Assembly (NCBI GenBank): GCA_013397935.1
Contig: VZRN01011464.1
Coordinates: 3,534,081-3,598,080 of the forward strand
DNA: 64,000 bases
Origin: Dasyornis broadbenti
Taxonomy: Eukaryota; Chordata; Aves; Passeriformes; Dasyornithidae
Direction: 5' to 3'
A model generated the notes under the pieces. It had not been told where the DNA came from and searched no databases. It saw only the letters and a list, made by a program, of their open reading frames with translations. The translations under genes and the position numbers were made by a program. Of the stretch, positions 38,501 to 52,500 are shown piece by piece; positions within the stretch are counted from its first letter, which is position 1; each line of letters opens with the position of its first letter.

Positions 38501-41500
38501 GACCTTTCAACAATTATACACAAGTAAGTGCAAATTTGATGGGAGCAGTAGGGTTTACATGTGAATAGAAATCCTGAGAATGTGAACCATAAAAATTGCA
38601 GTTTTTTAAAAATAATATTTTTCTATGAATCATTATTGGATGATTACATATGTATTTGCCCATTGTCTGTGGACAATTTAATGTTAAGACATATTTCCTT
38701 ACTTTTATAATTACATTCTGAATGGCAAATTTGCATTGATAAAGTCTTGCTTTAAATGTATCCCCTATTGCTGAAATTCATATACACATTATTATATTTG
38801 TTGCACATTAAATTTCAAAAAACGTTTTTCAATTGTTTAAATAATAATGGGTTAAAGAAAAAACATAGAATGTCAAAGGTGAGAGAGAGACTAGCCCAGC
38901 AATGAAGGTGATTGGGTTGAGACAGAGAGCTCCTTTTCCTAGCGCTCATGTCTGTAGTTATCCATTTCTGCTTTAACCTTGCTCAAAGCTGTGGTTCAGC
39001 TTCCTTCTCTGTTCCCGCAGGGACTACTCTCAGTTTCCAAGATGTCAGGCTTAATGTGGACTGCCTCAGATTCTAAATACCTATTGCATGTGCTGATGAG
39101 GTATTCAAGGGTTTCCAGCACGTATGAGTGCAGATGAACTTAATGGGTATCCTGGTGCTTCTAGATGGATGCTCAAAGACGTAGAGCCCTGGAGTGACTG
39201 AACAGGGAGGGGAATGAAGGGACACTTTTCTCATGGTACTGATTTTTGAGAGGATTTAGAGAAGCAGTAGTTTTCAGATGTTTACCTTTTGATTGTGTTT
39301 TGTTGGAATCAGCTGGTGAGATCAACATTTAGTGAGAGACATATTGGGGAAACACACTTGTGATTCGGTTATGCTGTTTTCCATATGGAAATGAGACTTA
39401 CCCAAATGTTCCCTGCTGGACTTCTTTCTCTTAGATGAGAGGAAGCAGAAAAGGAGTGAAAAAAACCTCATATTCAGATTTAAAAGGAAGCTGAAAGGGT
39501 AGGTAAAAAAAATTGCAGATTTCTAAGTGAGTCTGTTCTGATGGAACACACAGAAAACTAAGGAGGGACAAGGAAACAGGAATATTAGTGTGATCAACAA
39601 ATTACCTGGAAGCCAATAATACAGAAAAGAAACGTTAAAGTCATTAATGAAAATTTGTGTCCAAAAGTGTAACAGTTATGTATCTCATAGGAGGACACTG
39701 ACATAATTTGCATATATTTTAAAATATTTCATTGTCTGGTAAGATTAAGTGGAAGAGCAAGGTCACCCCAATCAAAATTGTCATGAAAATTTGAGAGTTC
39801 AGATAGAAATTCTACCCTCCTCATCCTTTACCATGATGACTTATATTAATGAAAAGAAATAATAATATACTCAGCTGTCAAATGGCCCTGGGCAAGTAGC
39901 TGAGTAGAGTTTTACAGGCCCAGGTGAAAAATACTGAAGAGGAACAGCTTTTTCATATAAGAAGCAAGATTATGATCACTGAGGCAAGGGGAGAGAGAGG
40001 ATGAGAACTTGATCCCATGTAATGTCTGTATATATTTAAATGTGTTCTCTGAGTTTCCTGGGTACCTGTAGTGAGATGGCTATATCTAGTAATAAAAATG
40101 TGGTTGTAATAGTTTTCCTTCATAGAATAGTATCTGACCTACCTGGTGTTTTAAAATCTGTTGAGGTTGGTTTTAGGACACTTTTTCACATTTTATAAAA
40201 ACCATTTTCTGAGCACTTATACTAAAGTGCAGATAATTCCACAGCCATTTGAAATACTCTTTCAGTATGAAACTTTGAAAGGGCAGTTCAGTTTTAGCAC
40301 TAACTTGCCTGATTTTGAAAGACATTTCATCCTTAAAAGTAGTTAAGCCAGTAAACCAGTTAATTGCAGGTGGTTACATTTGCTAATCAGTTGGATAATT
40401 ATTATACATTGGTGAAAGAAAGACAGCTGCAATTGCTATAGACGATTGTTAGGAGTTTTTTAGCATTACAATGAACTGCAGCACCTGCCATCCCGATATG
40501 TTTTACAATTTAGTGACTAGTATTATTCCCTACACCCCCTATAGCACAGAAGGATCTACACAGTGCTCTAGTTGTAACTTGAAGACATTTTCATTTCAAA
40601 TGCCTTGTTAAATATGCTTGTAACTTTCCAAAAACCTTACCTGTTAGATCAATGCTTTTTAAAGGTTTGCTTTCATTAAAATGGTGCACAGATGTTTGAC
40701 AGATTTATGTATTGCTATTTCTAATTACTGGCCACTTTGAAAAAGGTTTTCACTTGCTGAAAAAAAAAATCAGGTTTCAGATCAGTAGTTTAAACTTCTG
40801 TGGTTCTGCATGTGTGTAACTCAGAGACTGCCTGCTGGGACCTGCAGGTTTCCTCCACTTTATGATTAGATCTGTGACAAGTTTGAAGGAATTTGTTTTG
40901 CAAGCAAGAGACTTAGTTAAGCATAAATCACTGGAATGGCATAGACATGTCTTTGCTGTGCTATGTATATGGTATTTATTTCTGTATTTGTCTTTTATAC
41001 ATGTATATATACATATATATTTACATATGCACATTAGTCACTTTCCATTCTCCCTTAGTTTAATTCCTGCGAGTCCCTGCCTTAAGATACCCCTAGATAC
41101 AACAATCTGGCTGAAAAAGGCTACTTGTTTCCCCCCCAAACAGCAACATCCGTTAATATAAATTGGTGAGGATTAATGTATTTGATAAAGCTGTGCTCTC
41201 CTTGCCACCTGGATCTGCTGCTGCTGCTTACCACTCTCCAGGTCCGTTCAGGAAGAGCACGATGAATCTGCTATAACATCTACAGTGCTTACCCATGATA
41301 AAAGGTAATAAGTCTTTAAAATATCTTCATTTAGCTCCCTGAGCCCCACAGAAAGTGGATTCTCCCTACTTCTTCTCTACAGCTTATCCATGTGGTGTGA
41401 TCCATTGCAATATAACTTCTTATTTATAATTGTTGGTTTGGAGAGCGAATCCTAATGTTCACAAAGGACTATTTGCTGCTCCTTGCTTAAATGCAAAATC

Positions 41501-43427
41501 ACTGAGCAAAGACCCTCCTTTGTCCTTACAGCTTTTCCACACTAACATTACAACATCTCATGTTTGACCTTTACAACCACAGTTCCCATCTTTCTTTTCA
41601 TTATTATCTTTATTATCTGTAGCTTTCTAGTAACAGTTTGCAAATGGATTGACTGTCTCAAATGCCCTGAAATTTTAGCAGCTAAGATTCCCCTGAGATC
41701 CGAGGCCTCTGGAGGAGAGTGAATGACTCTTTGTCCTTTCTCACTGCCTTTGTGTTTCTGCCCAGGGAGGCACGAGAGTACTGCTCACAATGGCCAGGAT
41801 CTTGAGAAGCTACATCGCAATGCACTAAATTCTTAATACGTTACAATGGTATTGTCTTATAAGGGTTTGGAGGGTTTTTGGGGTTTTTTTTTGCCATTCT
41901 TAAATCCGAAGAAGGTAGCAGATTGTGTAATTCCTCAGTTGTCTGAATCTCTTTCTCAGATTTCCGTCACTTTCAAACAAAACCCATTTTCCTACATTTC
42001 AAGGGAACAAGTTATCTCTCCCCAGCCTTGTCAGCAACATACACAGCCTATTAGGGGTTCACCTCTTAGTTTTTTTCCTATGCCTACTGAAAAAATGGTG
42101 ATGTCCAAACCAGTATCCACTATCCTTTCATTTGTAGTCCATGTTACATACTGGAGAACTTCCTTTTCTCTGATACTGTTCTGCAAGTCCAAGTTCACTT
42201 CTGGTAGGTACCTGTGTTCTATAATTATCTGTGGGGGTTTTGTAATTCTTTAATCTCTTTCCCAATGTGATTGCTCATGTGTTCAGGCCTCTGTTAGAGC
42301 TTCTCTTTCTTAGCATATTTCAAGTTAGTCCAAATTTTCCCACTGTCCTGTTTTTGGGAGAAACTTGGTCTGTGCAGTCAGATCTGGCTGCTTAATTGGT
42401 TAATTAATTCACCATTCTGAGCTGAAAGTTCCTCAAGTCTGCCATGGTTGTCTCAGAAAGAATCCCATCTATATGTAAGGGACTCCCTGAATTTTCTGGC
42501 AAAAACTCAAAAGTTTCTAGAAATTATTTTATGCCAACTTTTGTTCCTCATTTTGGTTTGGTTTTAAACTCTTTCTGAACTCTTGGTGGAGGGTCACTTT
42601 GATGTCTGTGACTTGATTATTACTTCCACCTTTTTCATGCAATGGTAATCCTTCTCCATCGATAGTAGATCCAGCTGAGATTTCTCCTTTTCAGGATCAT
42701 ATGAATCACTTGCAGTAAGAACAGAAATTGGTAACTCCCATTTTTTTCTTTGATAATCTCTTCATTATTCTAACAAAGTCTTGTTTCGTTGAAAGTGTGA
42801 GGACATGAGATCATCTCTGAGTGATTTCCTTGAGCAACATGAAAGAGTCTCTTTGGCCATCACATGGCCTTGCCATCAGCTGAGTAAGCGTTTTTGTCTC
42901 ACAGCTGTGCTCAGATTGTGCCCTTATAGTTTCGGTCATGCCTTTTCTCTTAACTTCCCCATAGTTTCCTCTCTGTTTTTATAGAAACACGACCCTTCAC
43001 AAAGCAAATGCCTTGCCTATATTTGCCCTTGGACAAGGATGTTCAGCAGTGGAAGTGAAGGACCCACTCTTGTTTTAACTGGTTCTATAAAGGACTCTGG
43101 CTGCTGCTTACAAGCATCTCGCTAAAGGACAGAATTATTGGCGCTTTTGGAGTTCACTTACCAGCAACATTGTGAAATCAGAAAAGAGTAATCTCTGAGG
43201 CAGGGCTTTGTGCATGTGGAACATCTGAGGTTTTTAGGTGTGAGTGTGGGTTAGCAGCACCACAGAGTGGTGCAAGGACTGAACTGGGGTATCTCTGTTC
43301 TTTTTGCTATGTGTGAGCATTTGTGGCAGATTTGATTACCAGAAAAGTAAAGGATATTAAAGGATGATGCTTGTTTTTCCTCAAAAATAAATGGAGAATA
43401 AAGGTTTGAAACCTCTTCCTGATTTTG
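29506..43427. other. Intron 1, long AT-rich unique stretch
   Basis: Mostly unique AT-rich DNA with a T-run at 29852-29866. GC-richer islets at about 34.1-34.7 and 35.3-35.7 kb carry overlapping chance frames on both strands. A perfect 20-bp palindrome lies at 36512-36531. I recognise no exon, tRNA, miRNA hairpin or transposon. Segments around 32.0-33.3 and 36.1-36.8 kb are rich in TAATTA-like words and repeat-poor, so they are possible noncoding elements, which is inference only. Confidence 0.5.
36512..36531. repeat. Perfect 20-bp AT palindrome
   Basis: TTAAATTAAATTTAATTTAA equals its own reverse complement. It is low-complexity AT sequence, so it may be chance. It also contains overlapping TTAATT-type homeodomain-like words. 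Confidence 0.9.
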
Positions 43428-43501
43428 TTTTTTTTTTTTTTTNNNNNNNNNNNNNNNNNNNNNNNNNNNNNNNNNNNNNNNNNNNTTTTTTTTTTTTTTT
43501 T
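43428..43501. repeat. Poly-T tract interrupted by a 43-N assembly gap
   Basis: Fifteen T (43428-43442), 43 N (43443-43485) and sixteen T (43486-43501) suggest a single long T homopolymer, or two T-rich ends, that the assembler could not close. The true length is unknown. Confidence 0.95.
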
Positions 43502-46500
43502 GTGTTTTGAGGGAGGTTTTGTTGATTTTTTTAGTTTTTAAAAATAACTGATATGGGAGCCAGGCTATGTCTTGGCTAATGAACTACATATACTGATTTT
43601 TATGTGCTGTGCCTTCAGTTACAAGGAATTACTGATTGTTATGGTTTTCTTTGAAATTGCCATGCTATAAACCTAATACTACTGGTAAATCCAGTTTTGC
43701 GGTCTGTGATGAAAATGTAGGTAAAACCATGCAGAATGAGAGTGATATATTGAATTTACACTGACTGACAAGGAGCAAAGAGATGGGTGAGAGTTCAGGT
43801 GTTGCAGAGTCTGAACTCCAAACTGTCAGTCAAAGTGATATGGAAATGAGCACCTGTTCATAGCAGAGGCTTGATGCTGTTTGTTGTCCTCTTACAATTT
43901 CCATCAAACCTCGACAGTTTAGTAGTGTGTGGCAGTGTTTTATCTAAGAATTTTCCAAGTAATTTTTACTTTATTCAGGGGTAATAAAATAGAGAATCTC
44001 AGAAACATGTTTACAATCAAAGCAAGCATTTTAATAATGGAATCAGCACCATATATGACTCACTCTCTTCTAAGAAGGTCCTCATGTCCTCATTTTCAAC
44101 TTTTATATGATTTTAAACACTGCATTTTAAAACTACTTATAAATTAGTACACAGTTCTTGTATTTAAAATTACCATTATTGACAGCAGTGAAAAAAATTT
44201 CAGAGTGCTTGCTTTTTACAGTGAGGGAATTTGTGGACAGCTAGCTATCTCTATCTACAGATACATTTTGCTTACCACAGCTGGTGTTTTGGAGAAGATT
44301 TACTTTACTAACACACTAACATTAATACGTTGCAATGTCTAAATGCCTTAAGCATGCCATTTACACTCATCTGAGAGATTTCACCAAAGTATGATATTAG
44401 TAAGCCTTCATGAGTAATCCATCATGCCTAAGAGACTTAATCAGATTGGACATGTACTTACTCCTGGCTTAATAGTTGTTACTTGTGTTATTGCTGTCCT
44501 TATTTCTGTTTCATCTGTGGTGAAAATGTTCAGAATTTCAGTTATAGTTCAATGTATTATATTTGTGGTTCTCCACAAAACACAGCGCAGCACAAAACCT
44601 ACAGCCACAATTCAGATTTTGTGTAGTTAAATCTCCTGCTATTCCTTTTAAAGGACTATACAAAAGTTTAATATTTCTTCAGGACTGTTGAGGTAGCAGC
44701 ATTAAATATTAAAACATTTAAATGTGCAGAACTGATTAATTCAGAATATATCAGAGCTGCTCATAAATGTTTAATATCTGTATTTTGCCTGATTGGATAT
44801 AATTTAAGCTATGTGCTTCTTCCAGCACTCTAGGACCAGGTACTCATCTTTTATTTCTAGGAATGGTTTAAACATCATTCCTTTTATTACAGGTTAATAT
44901 TAATGCCTCAACCTTCAGCTGTTATTGTTCATTCTTTCATAGAACCTACTTCAAAATTAATCACCTAAAGTCTGATAGCAGCTGTTAAAGTTCTTTTTAA
45001 GTGTACCTTTCACAAAAATATGGCTCAGTTAAAATTTGTACAACCTCTGTAAGATGAAAGCTGGAATTTTGTCTTTACAACACTTAATGCATTTCTTTAG
45101 AAAAGCAGAAATATTTGCGGGGAGGATTGAGTCTACTGTGCAAGTCCTGGAGCTAGTCTGAGGTTAAACTTGGACCAGGTTCTAGCAGTGATAGTTCACA
45201 GTGAACAAATCACATGAAACAGCTGAAGAATGAGTGTAGGTATGTCTGGGAAAGGTGGGATAGCCCTGACTGGCATGTTGCCATGTGGCTGCTGAACCAC
45301 AAATTGATCAAAACACCCAGCTGTAGTGGTGAGATGGCCTCATGTGTTTACTGGTGGGTGGTGTATGAAACATAAAGACCTTTATGGAAGGCTATAGATC
45401 TAGTTGAGACTTTTCTGTCTGGTCTTATCCCCAAATGCCGGTATCACCTATCTTCCAATTTACAACACCAGTGCTGTTAAAACACACAACAAACAAATCA
45501 GCAAATCCTATACAGACAAATTCTTAACCACATTTTTGTTCCCCTAAAGCTACTTTCTGCAGTGCTCTGCCTGGAAGTATTTCCTTTCTGGGATTGATAC
45601 AGGGAAGAGGGAGGGATGGACCTGATCTTCTAGCAGTTCATTCTGCTGTGGCATTGCAAGGCCCCCACCGAGCCGGAAGGAAAACAAAAACTCTGTAGGA
45701 GCATCTGTCCGAAAGCATATATGGTGTTCCAGCACTCACCAGGAAGCACACTTAGCATACAGAATTAGCAGTGCTCCACACTATTTCATTTTCTTGCTTA
45801 ACATGCTTGAAATTATCTTCATTGCATGTAGTTCTTTATCCTGATCTCTCTGAAGTTAATGGCTAAGGCGCCATTGCTTGTAATGAGGCCCAGCTGCCTG
45901 AGAACGCCTCGAATATAATAAAAGGACTGCCAAGCAATTTGCCGTGGTCCAAGGCAGAAATCTTGCTTTGATGCAGTGCTTTTCCCTTTTGAAGAGCGCT
46001 TCTCTACAGTATAAAGCACAATTCTGTTTGCTGCAAAAAGCAAACTTGAAGTTTAACAGAGAAGAGAATGAGCACAACAATGGTATAGGTTAATACCCTG
46101 TTGTGCATCCAAAAATATCGATTCCAAGAGTGTTTTCTTGACTTAAATGGCTGGAATTTTTTGCCGTCTGACTTTCTGAGATAGTTAGATGTAATATGTC
46201 TCTGTAGCACGTATTTCTCCTTGCCGTTGGAGGCCTGTGGGAATGCAAAGGAGAGGAGGGTGCACACTCTGTCTCATTACAAAGATGAGGGACAAGGAAG
46301 TTGTCCTTGAGTGAGAAAGTGGAACTCTAAAACCAGCATAAATCACATAATATATAATATATATATAGTATGACCTTTTTTCCAAGGGATTTTGGAGGTA
46401 GATCTCATCTTGAACTCTGAGACAAGTCCTGAAGCTCTACAGTAGTGCGCTCAGGGTCACTGCCTAATGATAGCTTGGTTTCATTTTGCCTTCATTCTTC

Positions 46501-49500
46501 AAGACTTGAGAAACTGCCAAGTTCTCCCTGTTTTTGACAGGATAATATAAACAGCACAATGAATACATTACCCAAACTACTTTTGTATGTGAGCTCACAG
46601 GAAAACTGTGTTTAGTCATGTTTATTTCAGGGTTAGCAATAAGGAAAAATATGTCAGATGTGAAAGAGGAAAAAAAAAGTCATAAGGAGGCATTACAATA
46701 CATTCAAGTAGAGGCAAAGTACCCCTTTGCTCTCTAGGAAATGGAATAAAAACAGTTCCAGGAGGAATGATTTATAATAGAAAATGCAGCTTTTGTAGAA
46801 TGAAAACCTTACTTGGAAGAAGTCTACCATTTTTCTTGACTCTTTTTTTAATTTGTAAAACAAAATTTTGGAAAAGGGGAGTTTGACTCAAAAGGGTTTT
46901 TTTTTTTTTTTTGTACTTTTGTTTTCAAATTAATTGAATTAAATATGAAATTCACTTTTTTCTTTGTCATCTCAAGATTAAATTGCATTTTCTTGATATG
47001 TAGTATCAGAAAGTCTGTGATTAGGATCTTACTGCCTTTACTCTATTGGAAGGTTGGATGTAGTAACTAGACTGTAAAAGTTGAAACAAAGTGAAGTGCC
47101 TCTCTGCTCCAAGGTGGAGGGACCACCTGGCACAAAGTGTTTGGAAAGGACGTTAAAATGTTGATTTAGATAAAAATAGGGATTTTTCATTGCAGTTTAA
47201 CAAAATGAACTGAAATATTAAATTCCAAGCTGAAATGATACTAGAGAATCCAAGTATTTGATTTTCACTGAAAATGGCATAGTAAGAATATTGTATCATT
47301 TATGAAATTCTAAGCATTTCAGCCTCCTAAAAGCCTTTTATTGTTCTATCTTTTGATATTCAAGATAACAATAAATGTTCAAATAATAGGAATAGTGCAG
47401 TGCCAATATTATTTATTGAAGAGACTTATTTAGCGAAATTGCAAATTCCAAGTTTTTTAGGATTTTAGGTAGGAGAATGCATTTGTTTCTGAACTAATGT
47501 GGTTAAAAATATACAGAGGTGGATTCCTAAAACACCCTTTGTTGTGTGGATTTTTAAATGTATTTCACCGCATTCTTGATGGTTTCTGCCTATTCCATAT
47601 TTTGAAAATTCAGCATACAGTGCATCCCGGCTGATGCATAGACCACACTCATATCTAGATCCATTTTTCTGTACTCTGCTTATCTGATTCTTCTTACTCA
47701 TTCTTTTTCTGGCAGAGATCTGCTAGTTATCATGGCTCTTGACTAGCTTGGCTTCTTGCTGAGGATACCAATACCAGTTTTTCTGGCGATTAATTTAGTT
47801 CTTCCTATCACTAATATCCTCTTCTCTAGGAGAGTGGCTGTGGTAGTTGCACAGCTTAGCTTGTCAGGGGACTGACTTTCCCACAGTGAAACTGTGCTTT
47901 TTGAGCCTTTTGAAATATATTTACCATTTTAGCCCTTTCCCCCACCTATAATAATATGCAGAACATCACCTGTTCTGGAGGTACTTCTTAGTAATTGTCT
48001 CCTGTGGGACATGAAGACCTCTGTGACACAACAGTGCACAAGCCAGGGAGCTGTAGGCTTGCAGCAATCCAAGGCAGGCGGCTGTGGGATTTATTTTCCA
48101 GAGAGCCAAGAGCCTCTTTTTGTTCTAACAAGATATGAGTCATAGCAGGGACATGGTTGTGAATACTTATCGCTTTCACTGGGATGTGCAGAGCAGAAGG
48201 AATTTCAGTATGGAAAGAGGACATGAAGTGATTTGTTAAAAATCCTTGGGGATTACTGGCTTGGGGAATTTGTACTTGTATTATCTGGGGTAGTTGTGCA
48301 CACCAGGGACAAAAACCATGCTGTTCCCCCTTTTTTTTTTTTTTTTTATTTTTAAGGACAGAAAGTTACCACTTGGGAATTTGCTGTATTTATAAAGTAT
48401 TTAACAAGCAACTAACAGATAATGACAAGTTCAACACAAGTCATTGTGCTGCAGTTGTATTTTTCTGTGTGTGCATGGTTTGGCTGGTTGCCTAACCAGA
48501 ATTTTGGACTCAGACTTTTTTGTGAACATTTAGAGATGACAAAGTATCTGTTACCTGTCTAGAAACAGGAGTCTAGAAGGAACCTTTTTTATCTTCAGAT
48601 CCAACCCTTTGCCCAAGCTAAATAGAGAGAAGGCAGTTTCTGGATTTTCCCCCAGAACCCTGCCAAATGTTTCATAATCACAACGTGCCACAGTGCTGCT
48701 GTTCCAGCCCTCTGTCTTTCTTGTTCAGTAGTTAGCCATTATAAAAAACCTAACACAAAGAACCAACAGCTCTTCATAAAGTGTTGTACCTACAGCCATA
48801 CCCTTCCTGAGGTAGCTGTCAGTTACTTGGGACACTCAGCCTTTACAAACCACACTGTGAAGGATTACACTGTAAAGGATAAGCGCATGTATTGTATGAC
48901 TGTCTCCATGTCTGCCTCTGACCCATTTTGCCACATAACCATAAAGATGAGACAAACAGGCGCTACTGAGCTTTAATATTGCTCTTACTTTAGGTGTTTT
49001 ATTTCTTAAGCACATTATTTTCATTCGTTTGATTCAATTTTCATTAGATGTTTATAAATGTCAGAGGACTAGTGAATGTTCTTCTTATTTTTTCAGATTC
49101 TTTTCCATTTGTTTTTATTTGAATCTTTGGAAACAGGTATTTTTTATTACTGATTCGACCTTGCAGTATTAATATACAGTATATGGTCAAAGGATTGTAT
49201 TAACATTTGTTACAGCCGAGTCATACATATGCCAGAATTCAGCATAAATACTGCTTTAGATTTAGTATAAGCCCTACTATATTTTTCCCATATAAATGTT
49301 CATTTGATCCATTCTTTAACTTAAAATGTCAATCAATCTCTAGGCTATTTAGTAGTATTGTTCCAGTTTATAGATGGGGGTTGTCTAGCTCTTTTTTTAA
49401 TGACATTCTTCACCAACTAAATGAGCGACTGTACTTCAGCAGAATTATTTTGTTGCATGAATCATAAATACAAAATTAAATCACATTTTTGAACTCTTGT

Positions 49501-52500
49501 GTCCATTCCTATAATAATACAGTATGATGTATTTTGGTCCTCTTCCTTCTGTTCATGGTTCTCAGCAACTTTCAGTGCATTTCAGTCTTCACTTTTCCAT
49601 GCTAATTTTCTTTATTTTCTCCCTTCTAATCAGGACTCTTGTGCATTTTTGCCTTCTTGCTCCCCAGGGTCTATAGCCAACCCTACCAGAGCCTGACTTG
49701 GCAACTACTTTGGGTCTGGACAGGCTGCAACTCAGACTCTGCTGGCTCTGCTGGGTACCATGGCTGTACAGAAAGGACTCTGAGACGAGCAGTTTGGTTG
49801 AGAAGGATGATGTCCTGCATGCTCACACCTGGGCAGATGAATCCCAAGTCTGGTATTAAAAAAGATACCTGTGTGTCCCTTGCACAGCTGCTATATTTGA
49901 TGCCCAGTGTATTTAGACTGCCAAGCACCAGCTCATTTAAGGTCTCTAATTTCTGCAGTCCTTTAAGCAATCTTGTTAAGCTGTGGTTTAAGGAGATAAG
50001 CACAAATATGTTAAAGATAAATGGAGTCAGAAACTTTATTGCTCCCTCTTGTTCATGATCTAAACTATGAGACTATACCAGCTTTCACTTGAGTTATATC
50101 ACTCAAAGAATCCACTCTGAGGAGGAAGAGTTGTGGCTGATGAGGAAGAAGTGTCATTGTCATGGCTTGATGCCTGAAGTTAAAAGTGATCAAAACGATA
50201 ATGGGAACTTAGTAGGAAGGTAACAGCATCATATACCATGCTGCTCAAGGTGGTAAAATTTAATGCTGTGTTACTGAAAAATGAAGGTGGTGGCAGTGCA
50301 GAACACAGGCAAAACTGATGCACAATGTGTGGAACGGGATATTGGAAGTGAATTTCAAAATATAATACCTCTATGCTAAGCATGAATAATTTTAAAAATC
50401 ACCACACTGAACCTTAGGAATTATGAAGAAAGGAGTGAAGACTGAAACAACCAGCATAATTTTTGCTACTGGGTGTGTAAATACAATGTTATGCCCAGAT
50501 TTCTATATTATGGCTGCATCTGTTTGCCTCTGCTTGGAAAAACTACAGTAAAACTAGATGATGAGAGAGAGAGAATATTTCCCTGTGTAATGGGAAGCTA
50601 AAGCAAGTTTCCTCAGTTTTGGAAAATGAATAGTTGAGAGAGTTGTGAAAGTTATCTATAAATGTTGAATTCTGTTGATAAAGCAAATGTTTCACTAATA
50701 CTAAAAATACAAGAATTCAGAGAAAACAGTGTAAAAATAAAGGAAAAATATTTTCATACATTATGCAATTAAAGGGTGGAGCTCCTTGTCACCTGAAGCT
50801 GTAAAAGTATAAACTGACTGTGAGTACCCCCAATACTGAGCCAGGGGAGCACCACTTGCAACTGGCCACCACTCTCTGGGCTCAGCCAGCCAGTCAGTTT
50901 TTCACCCAGTGCACCTTTTCAAGCCATGGGCAGCCAGATGCTTCCTTGTTCTCCACTTGAACTCCTGCATTTCACAATATATGTTTATAATAATTCATGT
51001 GTCTGTAAGAGGATTTGTGTTATTTTAGCCTGAAGTAAACATGTTCAATAATCTCGTTTTAGACGGCGTGCTTCCTTAGCTAATATTAAGACAAAAGTTC
51101 TTGCAAATGTTTAGATATTACTGAGTTATGATAAATTTCTAGTAGATAATTATACTTGCTCTCTTTTCAAGTCAGCCTTAATTTTCTGTTTTAAAGCTAT
51201 TGTTAAATGTGTTCTGAGAGGTTGTTTGTCTTTTGAGGACAGCAGAATAAAAGGATTTACCAAACTCTTCTCAAAATCTGCACAGTGCAGTAATATTCAG
51301 ACCTTCTAAATAATTTATTGAGAGCACAGCCAACAATATGAAATTTTCATGTATGGGTATCAAACAGGCAACCTCACATAAACTTGAAAGGCATGAAAAT
51401 TAAGGTTAGGCTTCAAAATGGGGGTCAATATTCTCAGGCTTAGAGTAATGAAAAGGTAATCACAATAATGTGTAACCTGTTTTTAAGAAAAATTTTATGT
51501 TGGTGCATTTCATAGAAACATGACAGAATTTGAAACTTAATAAGGAGACTGGTGGTTGCTGAATAAGGGCCCAAAACAGTTCCAACATACACCAGTAACC
51601 AGGCTTGTTTCATGCCCTGTGTAGCTGGTGAGGTCTGGGAATGACCATCATCTCTTCCCATCTGCTCCCGGGACTTTGGATAAGAAAAATAATATACTAT
51701 CACTGATAAAATATGTTTCACAATAATTTGAGTCTAACCATCATGTAAACACTGTTAAATCATATTTTACTGGCTGTTATGTTATGCTAATAACTCTCAT
51801 TAACAATATTTTGTTGCCCAGAGGTGCATTTCAGTAAATAATATGATTTGGTTTATGTTTCTTAAGCTAAAACTATAAATAACTGTTCTATTCAATCGTT
51901 GCAGGAAATGGTATTTAGATGATTATTCTTGTTTTGTCTACGGTTCACAATTTAACTCAGTGGTTTAGTTTTTAGAGACAGAGCTGATGTGTATTTTAGT
52001 GAAACAGATTTTGTTTCATATGCAGGTTATTGTTTTTACTGCTTAAACACCATTAATACTATTCAGGCCTCTGTGAATTATCAAATGGAGTAACAGACAT
52101 TTTCTGATACCCTTTGGAGTGTTTTGGTACCACAAGGGCTTGCTAAATTGCTAAGCATTAGTGATATATTTGGCATAACACAAGAAGATAAAGATAGTCA
52201 TTGTCTCTCATGTCCTTGGTTGAGCTCTGGGTTCAGGGATGCCTAATTCCTGCTCAGTTTCCCCTGATGTGGGCAGTAGTTGGACATTTTAATAGAAATT
52301 GGAAAATTAAGTTACTCTGTGTGAATGGCTCTTGGTGGGAATAATCTCAGTTTAGCCATCTTCAGTGTTGACATCTACAGCTGAGCTTTACAGTCTAGGC
52401 TCCCTTTATAGTCAGTGAGGAGAATCAGACATTTCTGGAGTGTGATTCATCTGGTCTGTTTTAAACATCAACATTAGGGGGAGATTTACAGCCTAAATGG

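Noticed and set aside
40121..40150. CATAGAATAG word resembling a reversed CR1 tail
   Set aside because: The following sequence does not match the CR1 3' end, and the similarity is limited to a few bases. The similar word near 38866 was rejected for the same reason.
37237..49830. Three exact T-box octamers (AGGTGTGA or reverse) at 37237, 43236 and 49823, considered because TBR1 regulates mammalian RELN
   Set aside because: An 8-mer is expected about 1.3 times on two strands of a 43-kb intron, so three widely spaced hits are not meaningful without conservation.
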